DNA from: Bacteroidota bacterium
GTDB taxonomy: Bacteria; Bacteroidota; Bacteroidia; UKL13-3
Reading direction: 5' to 3'
Assembly (NCBI GenBank): GCA_947460565.1
Contig: CANHJJ010000029.1
Coordinates: forward strand, 1 to 12,701
Length of the DNA stretch: 12,701 bases
The position numbers were made by a program, and so were the translations under genes. This document shows, one piece after another, positions 1 through 6,900 of this stretch (position 1 is its first letter; each line of letters opens with the position of its first letter). The notes under the pieces were generated by a model, which ran no database searches, was not told the origin of the DNA, and was given only the letters and a program-made list of their open reading frames with translations.

Positions 1-2
1 AT

Positions 3-68
3 TTACAAAAAGGTAAAATAGTAAATATGATGTTTAGGTCTATAGCACCAACAGGTTGGACCATATAA
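3..68 (+). CDS. possible C-terminal end of an upstream gene (partial)
   Basis: An open frame enters from the left edge in frame 3 and runs 21 codons to a TAA at 66-68; its last residues read SIAPTGWTI. It ends 35 bases before the next start on the same strand, a plausible gene spacing. The fragment is too short to assign to any family, and an open run of this size can occur by chance. It is reported only because no other feature explains these bases. Confidence 0.3.
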   Translation, partial: LQKGKIVNMMFRSIAPTGWTI

Positions 69-103
69 CTAACTTTAGATGTATCACTATATATTAATAA
101 TCA

Positions 104-2113
104 ATGACAACACACAAACATACTAACCGACTTATACAATCATCAAGTCCTTATTTATTGCAGCATGCCCACAACCCTGTAGATTGGTATGAATGGGGCG
201 CTGAGGCTTTTGAAAAAGCCAAACGCGAGGATAAATTGGTTATAGTTAGTATTGGTTATTCAGCTTGTCATTGGTGCCATGTGATGGAACATGAAAGTTT
301 CGAAAATGAAGAAACAGCGAAACTGATGAATGAATTGTTTGTGTGTGTGAAAGTGGATAGAGAAGAGCGCCCTGATATCGACCAAATATACATGGATGCA
401 GTGCAATTGCTGAGTGGGCGTGGTGGTTGGCCCTTAAACTGTTTTGTATTGCCTGATGGAAGACCCCTTCACGGAGGAACCTATTTCCCTAAGCAAGACT
501 GGGAGAGAACCTTAAAATCTTTGAGTGATTTTTATATTCATAAAAGAGAAGAAGCATTGGAATTTGCAACAGATTTGACCAATGGCATAAAGAAATTGGA
601 TGTCATTCCTGCAAGCAATGAGGAGAGGGTTGACATTGAAAAAATCATTGGGCAATGGAAAGCCAATTTTGATATGAAGTTTGGTGGTTTTGGTTGGGCA
701 CCTAAGTTTCCTATGCCCAATAATTGGCAGTTTTTTCTTCAATACCATCAACATACTAAAGATGCAGATTGTTATGATGCAGTAATGAAAACCCTTGTGA
801 GTATGGCGGAGGGAGGTATATACGACCAAGTGGGAGGTGGCTTTGCTCGCTACTCCACTGATGTATTTTGGAAAGCTCCGCATTTCGAAAAGATGTTGTA
901 TGATAACGGGCAATTGATGCAATTGTATGCGGAAGCCTATCAGCAATCAAAGAATCCACTTTTCAAGAAAGTAGTTTATCATACGCATGAATGGATAAAA
1001 AGGGAATTAACTTCATCAGAGGGAATGTTCTATTCGGCCTTAGATGCCGACAGTGAAGGGGTGGAAGGGAAATTTTATATTTGGACTAAGTCGGAATTGC
1101 AAGAAGTTTTAGGAAAAGATGAGCCCCTTTTTAGCCTGTATTATTCGGTGGATGCTTATGGTAATTGGGAGCATTCGAGCAATATATTGTATCGCACAAG
1201 AAGCAATGAAGAACTAGAGAAACTTACTTCAACACCCATAGCAGAGATTGAAAAAATTATAGAAAAATGCAATGCTGTTTTATTAGCCGAAAGAGGTAAA
1301 AGAATCAAGCCAGGCTTGGATGATAAGGCCATTACCTCTTGGAATGCACTTATGATTTCAGGTTATGCCAAAGCCTATCAGGTTTTTGATGAACCAGAAT
1401 TTTTGAAAATGGCAAAGTGCTCTGCAGATTTTATACTGGAGAAACTTTTAGTTGATAAACGACTGTATAGAATTTATAAAAATGGTAAAGTAAGTATACC
1501 TGCTTTTGCTGAAGATTATGCTTGTTTAACCGAAGCTTTGATTCATTTGTATCAAGTCACTTTTGAAGAGAAATATTTGTTGAAAGCCAATGCCCTCATG
1601 GATCTAAGCATACAGTATTTTTATGATGCTGAAAGAAAGCTTTTCTATTTTACCTCCATCCATGATGAGGCTTTGATTGCCCGAAGGATTGATTTTAATG
1701 ACGATGTGATACCTTCAGCCAATAGTGTATTTGCAAAATGTTTGCAGATGCTGATGTATTATTTTAGCAATTCAGATTATGAAACCATATTGGATGGAAT
1801 GCTTCATAATATTAAACCCAAGATTGATAAATACCCCACTGGTTACAGCAATTGGCTGCAGGTAATGTTAAACAAAGAGAAAGGATTGTATCAAATTGTA
1901 TTAAGTGGTAATGATTATAAAATAGCTCAATCTGAATTGAACCAAATGTATTTGCCAAATGCCGTTTATGCTTTGGTACAAAAGGAAACCCAAATACCAT
2001 TATTAAAAGACAAAACGGTGTCGGAAGTCTTGTCGATTTATGTGTGTTTTGACAAGACATGTAGCCTACCTCAGAATAATGTACAGTCGGTGTTGGCTAT
2101 GTTAAAAACCTAG
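104..2113 (+). CDS. thioredoxin domain-containing protein, YyaL/DUF255 family (SSP411/SPATA20-like)
   Basis: The 669-residue protein has the usual length and architecture of the YyaL/SPATA20 family. Residues about 5-165 form the DUF255 (DsbH-like) thioredoxin-fold domain: the N-terminal SPYLLQHAHNPVDW motif, then SACHWCHVM with the CxxC pair at Cys55 and Cys58, then VDREERPDID and GGWPLN. The remainder, from about 190 to 600, matches the alpha/alpha-barrel part that resembles six-hairpin glycosidases, with motifs such as GGIYDQVGGGFARYS, PHFEKMLYDN and DADSEG. There is no signal peptide, so it is probably cytoplasmic. The family's biochemical role is unsettled; a redox or sugar-related function is only suggested by the folds. 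The ATG at 104 is chosen because the conserved N-terminal motif starts within 15 residues of it. No TAnnTTTG promoter is visible just upstream. Its TAG stop (2111-2113) directly abuts the promoter of the methionine synthase operon. Confidence 0.93.
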   Translation: MTTHKHTNRLIQSSSPYLLQHAHNPVDWYEWGAEAFEKAKREDKLVIVSIGYSACHWCHVMEHESFENEETAKLMNELFVCVKVDREERPDIDQIYMDAVQLLSGRGGWPLNCFVLPDGRPLHGGTYFPKQDWERTLKSLSDFYIHKREEALEFATDLTNGIKKLDVIPASNEERVDIEKIIGQWKANFDMKFGGFGWAPKFPMPNNWQFFLQYHQHTKDADCYDAVMKTLVSMAEGGIYDQVGGGFARYSTDVFWKAPHFEKMLYDNGQLMQLYAEAYQQSKNPLFKKVVYHTHEWIKRELTSSEGMFYSALDADSEGVEGKFYIWTKSELQEVLGKDEPLFSLYYSVDAYGNWEHSSNILYRTRSNEELEKLTSTPIAEIEKIIEKCNAVLLAERGKRIKPGLDDKAITSWNALMISGYAKAYQVFDEPEFLKMAKCSADFILEKLLVDKRLYRIYKNGKVSIPAFAEDYACLTEALIHLYQVTFEEKYLLKANALMDLSIQYFYDAERKLFYFTSIHDEALIARRIDFNDDVIPSANSVFAKCLQMLMYYFSNSDYETILDGMLHNIKPKIDKYPTGYSNWLQVMLNKEKGLYQIVLSGNDYKIAQSELNQMYLPNAVYALVQKETQIPLLKDKTVSEVLSIYVCFDKTCSLPQNNVQSVLAMLKT

Positions 2114-2143
2114 TTGTATAATTTATTCAAAATCTTATATTTG
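2114..2143 (+). promoter_or_regulatory. Bacteroidota-type promoter of the riboswitch/metH operon
   Basis: A TTG at 2114-2116 (-33 element) and TATATTTG at 2136-2143 (the TAnnTTTG -7 element) are separated by 19 bases, close to the Bacteroidota housekeeping consensus. Transcription would start about 5-7 bases after the -7 box, near 2148-2150, exactly where the P1 stem of the SAM riboswitch begins (2149). The agreement between the two predictions strengthens both. The -33 element follows the stop codon of the preceding gene without a gap. Confidence 0.8.
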
Positions 2144-2148
2144 CCCTG

Positions 2149-2254
2149 CTTATCGAGAAAGACGGAGGGATTAGGCCCTATGATGTCTTAGCAACCCATA
2201 ACAGAATGGGTGCCAAAACCTATCTTGAACCGAACGTGTGAAAGAGCTGATAAG
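2149..2254 (+). promoter_or_regulatory. SAM-I (S-box) riboswitch aptamer
   Basis: The segment carries the conserved S-box core. P1 is CTTATC (2149-2154) pairing with GATAAG (2249-2254). Next comes the GGAGGG...GGCCCTATGATG kink-turn and loop block, in which AAGAC and GTCTT pair as the base of P2. AGCAACCC, the P3 hairpin CCCAT-AACAGA-ATGGG and GGTGCCAAAACC follow, and the closing GAAAGAG precedes the P1 3' strand. The aptamer senses S-adenosylmethionine and normally turns the downstream methionine genes off when SAM is plentiful. Its position in front of the methionine synthase operon fits this. No T-tract terminator follows directly, so the output may act on translation or through alternative pairing in the leader. 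Confidence 0.94.
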
Positions 2255-2278
2255 TAAAAGCAATGCTGCTATTTACTT
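2252..2278 (+). promoter_or_regulatory. hairpin overlapping riboswitch P1 (candidate expression platform)
   Basis: AAGTAAA (2252-2258) pairs with TTTACTT (2272-2278), continued by AGCA/TGCT (2259-2262 with 2267-2270) around an ATGC loop, with A2271 bulged. The first three bases belong to the 3' strand of riboswitch P1, so complete P1 and complete hairpin cannot coexist. It lacks a T-tract and is therefore unlikely to be an intrinsic terminator. Its use as a switch is inferred. Confidence 0.5.
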
Positions 2279-2413
2279 GTTAATCCAAAACTTTCCCGCT
2301 AAGCAAAAAAAACATGCTGCCTTCATTTACCGGAAAATAAATGCTGGCTCGATTAACGAAGTGTCAAAGCTTGCCGGAAGCCTAGATGCAAACAAAAATT
2401 TCATAACGAAAAC
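2255..2413 (+). other. long leader between SAM riboswitch and metH, with hairpins and three tiny ORFs
   Basis: This 159-base stretch contains no ordinary gene. Besides the hairpin that starts at 2252, a second one has stem GCC-TT-CATTTA (2319-2329), loop CCGGAAAA (2330-2337) and 3' arm TAAATG-CT-GGC (2338-2348). Three minute open frames each begin ATGCTG: 2263-2283 (MLLFTC), 2314-2340 (MLPSFTGK) and 2341-2385 (MLARLTKCQSLPEA). The third ATG directly follows the stop of the second. The latter two have A-rich upstream sequence like that before the metH start at 2414. Whether any is translated cannot be told from sequence. No match to a cobalamin riboswitch or other second aptamer was recognised. 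Confidence 0.5.
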
Positions 2414-3415
2414 ATGAACATTACCGACATTCTAAAAGAACGAATCCTTGTTCTTGATGGTGCAATGGGCACCATGATTCAGCGACACAAGCTTGAAGAA
2501 GAAGACTTCAGAACAGAAGATTTAAAAAATCATCCTCATCCACTAAAGGGCAACAATGATTTACTGTCATTATCTCGACCAGATATTATCAAAGACATTC
2601 ATGCCCAATACTATGCTGCGGGTGCTGACATAGCTGAAACCAACACTTTTAGTGGTACTACCATAGCACAAGCCGACTATCATTTGGAGCATTTGGTGTA
2701 TGAATTGAATTTTCAATCAGCCAAAATTGCAAGAGAAGTTGCTGATGAGTTTACGGCTCGTGAACCAAACAAACCACGATTTGTGGCAGGTTCTATGGGA
2801 CCTACCAATAGAACGGCTTCATTATCTCCAGATGTAAATGATCCCGGATATAGAGCTGTAACTTATGATCAATTGGTAATAGCCTATAATGAACAAGCTA
2901 GAGCCTTGATAGACGGGGGAGCCGACTTGTTATTAGTTGAAACCATTTTTGACACATTGAATGCTAAAGCAGCTTTGTTTGCGATCGAAGAGGTATTTGA
3001 TGAAATAGGTAAACGCTACCCAATAATGGTGAGTGGAACCATTACGGATGCTTCTGGAAGAACTTTATCAGGACAAACTACTGAAGCCTTTTTGATTTCT
3101 GTTTCTCATATTCCTTTGCTTAGTGTGGGATTGAATTGTGCTTTAGGAGCCAGTGCGCTAAGACCATATTTGCAAGTGCTATCGCATAACTCAAACTTTA
3201 TGGTGAGTGCTCATCCAAATGCAGGGTTGCCAAATGAAATGGGTGCATACGATGAAAGCCCAGCTTACATGGCTCAACAAATTGAAGAGTTTTTGAAAGA
3301 AGGTTTGATAAATATTATTGGTGGTTGCTGTGGTACAACACCTCCACATATCAAAGCCATTGCTGAGGTAGCAGCTAAATATAAACCTAGGAAATTATCA
3401 GTTTCTAGCCAATAA
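2414..3415 (+). CDS. metH: methionine synthase, homocysteine-binding subunit (N-terminal part of split MetH)
   Basis: This 333-residue protein corresponds to the homocysteine S-methyltransferase domain at the N-terminus of cobalamin-dependent methionine synthase. It binds homocysteine through zinc and accepts the methyl group from methylcobalamin carried on the partner protein. The (beta/alpha)8 motifs are present: VLDGAMGTMIQ near residue 13, ETNTFSGT at 75, GSMGPTNRT at 126 and VETIFDTLNAK at 175. The three zinc ligands are Cys242 (in GLNCALGA) and Cys305-Cys306 (in GGCCGT). It ends soon after this domain, as expected for the two-gene MetH that I recall from many Bacteroidota. The rest of the enzyme is encoded from 3924. 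The start ATG follows an A-rich stretch and matches the family N-terminus. Expression should follow the SAM riboswitch upstream. It is probably cytoplasmic. Confidence 0.93.
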   Translation: MNITDILKERILVLDGAMGTMIQRHKLEEEDFRTEDLKNHPHPLKGNNDLLSLSRPDIIKDIHAQYYAAGADIAETNTFSGTTIAQADYHLEHLVYELNFQSAKIAREVADEFTAREPNKPRFVAGSMGPTNRTASLSPDVNDPGYRAVTYDQLVIAYNEQARALIDGGADLLLVETIFDTLNAKAALFAIEEVFDEIGKRYPIMVSGTITDASGRTLSGQTTEAFLISVSHIPLLSVGLNCALGASALRPYLQVLSHNSNFMVSAHPNAGLPNEMGAYDESPAYMAQQIEEFLKEGLINIIGGCCGTTPPHIKAIAEVAAKYKPRKLSVSSQ

Positions 3416-3418
3416 ATA

Positions 3419-3458
3419 TTAACCACAAAGACTCAAAGTAGGCACAAAGAACACTAAG
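3419..3458. repeat. left inverted repeat of the GxxExxY cassette
   Basis: The repeat begins TTAACCACAAAG and contains GCACAAAGAA and CACTAAG. These three blocks recur in the same order in the reverse complement of 3836-3877. The repeat ends at 3458 and the ATG of the GxxExxY gene starts at 3459, so start site and repeat abut. The CACAAAG-rich composition resembles repeats I recall around GxxExxY genes in Bacteroidota. Confidence 0.85.
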
Positions 3459-3830
3459 ATGGAACTTGAAGAGCTAACAAAAACTATTATAGGTATAGCT
3501 ATCAAAGTGCATACTCAATTGGGTCCAGGTTTATTAGAATCAGCTTACAAAGAGTGTTTGTTTTATGAGATTCAAAAACATGAAATATTTGTTGAAAAAG
3601 AAAAACCAATGCCTTTGATTTATGAGCAAGTAAAACTTGAAATTGGATACAGATTAGATTTATTGGTAGATAATAAATTAGTGATTGAGATTAAAGCTGT
3701 CGAGGGATTGAACGATGTTCATGTTGCTCAAACTTTAACTTACTTGAAACTCGGAAACTATAAATTGGGATTGCTAATAAATTTCAATGTATCCCTCCTG
3801 AAAAATGGAATTAGACGAATAATTAATTAA
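3459..3830 (+). CDS. GxxExxY protein (PD-(D/E)XK nuclease-like)
   Basis: The 123-residue product has the full length of the GxxExxY family. The signature is at Gly24-Leu-Leu-Glu27-Ser-Ala-Tyr30, in LGPGLLESAY. The nuclease-like core has Asp67 in YRLDLLV, followed by Glu77-Ile-Lys79 in LVIEIKAV, the D...ExK arrangement of PD-(D/E)XK folds. The family's function is not established; nucleic-acid cleavage is suggested by the fold only. The ATG lies directly after the left inverted repeat, and the TAA lies five bases before the right repeat. With no promoter seen in between, it is probably transcribed together with the metH genes from the SAM-controlled promoter. The gene has no evident role in methionine synthesis and is best read as cargo of a small repeat-flanked element. 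Confidence 0.9.
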   Translation: MELEELTKTIIGIAIKVHTQLGPGLLESAYKECLFYEIQKHEIFVEKEKPMPLIYEQVKLEIGYRLDLLVDNKLVIEIKAVEGLNDVHVAQTLTYLKLGNYKLGLLINFNVSLLKNGIRRIIN

Positions 3831-3835
3831 AACCT

Positions 3836-3877
3836 CTTTGTGCACTTAGTGTAAATTCTTTGTGCCTTTGTGGTTAA
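3836..3877. repeat. right inverted repeat of the GxxExxY cassette
   Basis: Read on the minus strand it starts TTAACCACAAAG, identical over 12 bases to the left repeat, then has GCACAAAGAA and CACTAAG in the same order, followed by a further CACAAAG unit. Internal spacing differs from the left copy, so the arms are imperfect. In RNA the two ends could pair around the gene. Confidence 0.85.
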
Positions 3878-3889
3878 ATAAAAAATATA

Positions 3890-3919
3890 AGCCAAAGGCT
3901 AACAGCCAAAAGCCAAAGC
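3890..3919 (+). repeat. degenerate heptamer tandem repeat before second metH gene
   Basis: Four consecutive 7-mers are seen: AGCCAAA (3890-3896), GGCTAAC (3897-3903), AGCCAAA (3904-3910) and AGCCAAA (3911-3917), followed by GC. The array ends a few bases before the ATG at 3924, where a ribosome would bind. Similar AGCTAAN/AGCCAAN heptamer runs are familiar from Bacteroidota intergenic regions. Confidence 0.7.
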
Positions 3920-3923
3920 AAAA

Positions 3924-6900
3924 ATGAAAGAATATACTTTAAAATTATCAGGTCTTGAACCTCTAATTGTTACCCCCGAATCAAATTTTATCAATGTGGG
4001 TGAACGCACCAATGTTACAGGTTCAGCCAAGTTTTTAAAACTAATAAAAGAAGGCGACTATGATGGCGCTTTGTCTGTAGCCCGCGACCAAGTAGAAGGT
4101 GGTGCTCAGATTATAGATGTAAACATGGATGAAGGGATGTTGGATGGTGCAGAAGCCATGACCAAGTTCCTAAACTTAATTGCATCAGAACCAGATATAT
4201 CAAGAGTTCCTGTTATGATCGACTCTTCAAAATGGCATATCATCGAAGCAGGTTTGAAAGTAGTGCAAGGCAAATGTGTGGTGAATTCTATCTCGCTAAA
4301 AGCAGGTGAAGAAGAGTTCATTCAACAAGCCAAATTAATCAAGCGCTATGGTGCTGCTGTTATCATTATGGCTTTTGATGAAGTTGGTCAAGCCGATTCA
4401 TATGAAAGACGAATTGAAATATGTGAAAGGGCATACCGAATCCTTGTAGAGAAAGTAAAATTCTATCCAGGTGATATCATTTTTGACCCTAATATTTTCC
4501 CTGTTGGAACAGGCATGGAAGAGCATCGTAAGAATGCTTTAGACTTTTTTAGGGCTACCAAATGGATAAGAACCAATTTGCCTGGAGCGCATGTAAGTGG
4601 CGGTGTTTCTAATGTGTCATTTTCATTTAGAGGAAACAATGCAGTGCGCGAAGCCATGCACTCAGCATTTTTGTATCATGCGATCAAAGAAGGAATGGAC
4701 ATGGGTATTGTTAACCCTGCCATGTTAGAGGTATATGATGATATTCCGAAAGAATTGTTAGAACGAGTTGAGGATGTATTGTTGGATAGAAGAGAGGATG
4801 CCACAGAGCGTTTATTAGAGTTTGCTGAAACTGTAAAACAAAAAGGCAAAGTTGAAGTGGTGAATGAAGAGTGGCGAAATGGAACTGTTGAATCTCGATT
4901 AAGTCATGCCTTAGTAAAAGGTATTGTCGATTTTATTGATGCTGATACGGAAGAAGCTAGACAAAAACTTGCAAAGCCATTGGATGTGATTGAAGGCCCA
5001 TTGATGGCAGGAATGAATGTTGTTGGAGATTTATTTGGTGCTGGAAAAATGTTTTTACCTCAAGTGGTAAAGAGTGCAAGGGTAATGAAAAAAGCGGTTG
5101 CTTATTTAATGCCCTATATGGATGAAGAGAAAAGGAAACAAGCAGAAGCCCTCTCTAAGTCTCTCCCTAAGGGAGAGATTTTGGGTGAAGAGGAGTTTGG
5201 CTACGAAACAGCGGATACAGCTCTTTATCCATTATTAATAGAATTTGTTCTTCAAAATAGAAACAACCCAACAGATGCAGAAGATATTTTATGGAATATT
5301 TTAAAAGGCAAAAAATTGGATGGATACAAATTTAGAAGACAACATATTATTGGAAGATACATAGCAGATTTTGTTTGCTTAAAAAAGAAACTAATTATCG
5401 AATTAGATGGAAAGATTCATCAATTACCAGATAATATTGAATCGGATAAACAAAGGACTGAATGGCTTGAAAGCATGGGCTATAAAGTTATTCGGTTTGT
5501 TAACGAAAGAATTTTTGCAGATATTGATAACGTATTAATCGAGATTTTTACTTGTCTCAAATCATTGAATGATGTGGAGTCAAAAGTCCTCCCCTCAGGG
5601 GAGGATTTAGGCGGGGCATGTAAGATCCTGATGGCAACTGTGAAGGGCGATGTACATGATATCGGAAAAAACATTGTTGGCGTGGTAATGGCCTGCAATA
5701 ATTTCGAGATTATTGACATGGGTGTGATGGTGCCAACAGATAAAATTCTAGCAAAAGCCATTGAAGAAAAAGTGGATGTAATTGGCTTGAGTGGTTTGAT
5801 TACACCTAGTTTAGATGAGATGGTGGGTGTGGCAAAAGAGATGGAGCGATTGGGTATGAAAATACCTTTATTAATTGGAGGTGCCACTACTTCAAGGGTA
5901 CATACAGCAGTTAAAATCGATCCACATTACAGTGGTTCTGTTGTACATGTAATTGATGCAAGTAAGAGTGTTCCTGTAGTTCAAAGTCTCATCAGTAAAG
6001 AGTTTGGGGAGGCTTACCATAAAAAGCTAAAAGAAGATTATAGCCAATATCGCGAAGATTATAAAAATCGTAAGCGTGATAAAAATTTTGTAAGCATCGA
6101 AAAGGCTCGTTCAACCAAAGTGAGTGTGGATGTTGCCAATATTGTGAAGCCTACATTTACGGGAACAAAAGTTTTTGAAGATTATCCATTAGAAGATTTA
6201 AGAAACTATATTGATTGGACTCCTTTCTTCGCTACTTGGGAATTAGCGGGACGTTATCCGAAAATATTTGATGATGCCATCATTGGATCCGAAGCTAAAA
6301 AGCTATTTGATGATGCCAATAAAATGTTGGATGAAGTGATTAGTAAAAAGCTTCTTAAAGCCAAAGCAGTCATAGGATTTTGGGAAGCCAATTCAATAAG
6401 TGATGATGTGGTTATCAATTCGAGCGAAACCAATGTCAGTTCGAGCGGAGTCGAGAACACCTTCCACTTCTTGCGTCAGCAATCTGAGAAGGCTGATGGT
6501 CAACACTACAATTGTTTAGCCGATTTCGTGGCACCTAAAGAAGCAGGTAAAACGGATTACATGGGTGGATTTGCTGTAACTGCGGGTATAGGTATTGAGC
6601 CTTTGGTAGAGGCTTATGAGAAAGACCATGACGATTACCATAGCATCATGATTAAAGCCATTGCAGATAGATTGGCAGAGGCATTTGCAGAACGCATGCA
6701 TGAGCTGGTTCGTAAAGAATATTGGGGTTATGCTACTAGTGAAAATTTAAGCAGTGAAGATTTGATTAAAGAGGAGTATCAAGGTATTCGTCCTGCTCCA
6801 GGATATCCTGCTTGCCCTGACCATACCGAGAAACGCACTCTGTTTAATTTGTTAGATGCTGAAAATAGAATTGGATTGCACCTGACGGAAAACTTTGCTA

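Larger units (their letters stand above)
3419..3877 (+). mobile_element. inverted-repeat-flanked GxxExxY cassette inserted between the metH genes
   Basis: The 459-base unit consists of a left inverted repeat, one gene that almost fills the interior, and a right inverted repeat. It occupies most of the gap between two genes whose products form one enzyme. It carries no transposase. No clear target-site duplication can be assigned because both flanks are A/T-rich (AATAAATA on the left, ATAAAAAA on the right). Calling it mobile is an inference from the terminal repeats and from the fact that the gene is unrelated to methionine synthesis. Confidence 0.65.
5151..5615 (+). mobile_element. DUF559 nuclease-like cassette inserted in frame within metH
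   Basis: Residues about 410-564 (155 codons, boundaries approximate) do not belong to MetH. Residues 426-548 match DUF559, the Vsr-like PD-(D/E)XK family: RNNPTDAEDILW at 446, KFRRQH at 469, YIADF at 479 (Asp482), IIELDG at 491 (Glu493, Asp495), His499, and KVIRFVNE at 521. The candidate active-site residues are intact. There is no in-frame Met before residue 518, so the domain cannot start on its own and is made only as part of MetH. It sits in the linker after the last cap helix and before the cobalamin domain. A palindrome of the same design lies at each end. The interior is more AT-rich to the eye than the GC-rich ends. Confidence 0.85.

Noticed and set aside
512..946. Minus-strand open frames inside the YyaL gene, and similar ones at 4106-4321, 4463-4657, 5480-5887, 6254-6460, 6516-6701, 6852-7094 and 1812-2060
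   Set aside because: They are antisense shadows of strongly supported coding regions and have no recognisable protein features. The plus-strand frame 9157-9387 inside kup is rejected for the same reason.
2279..2413. A second riboswitch (cobalamin) between the SAM riboswitch and metH
   Set aside because: The B12-box and the conserved GCC-rich core of cobalamin riboswitches are absent; only simple hairpins and ATGCTG repeats are seen.
3411..3885. Target-site duplication around the GxxExxY cassette
   Set aside because: Both flanks are A/T-rich and share only short AATA-like strings that could match by chance.
3413..3924. Sequencing frameshift as the cause of the split metH
   Set aside because: The two parts are separated by about 500 bases with a whole gene and repeats, the first ends cleanly after its domain, and the second has a proper start.
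5151..5615. The insert in MetH as an intein
   Set aside because: There is no Cys/Ser splice block at its start, no terminal His-Asn, and no Hint-type splicing domain. The Cys566 that follows the insert is not enough. The domain is DUF559 only.
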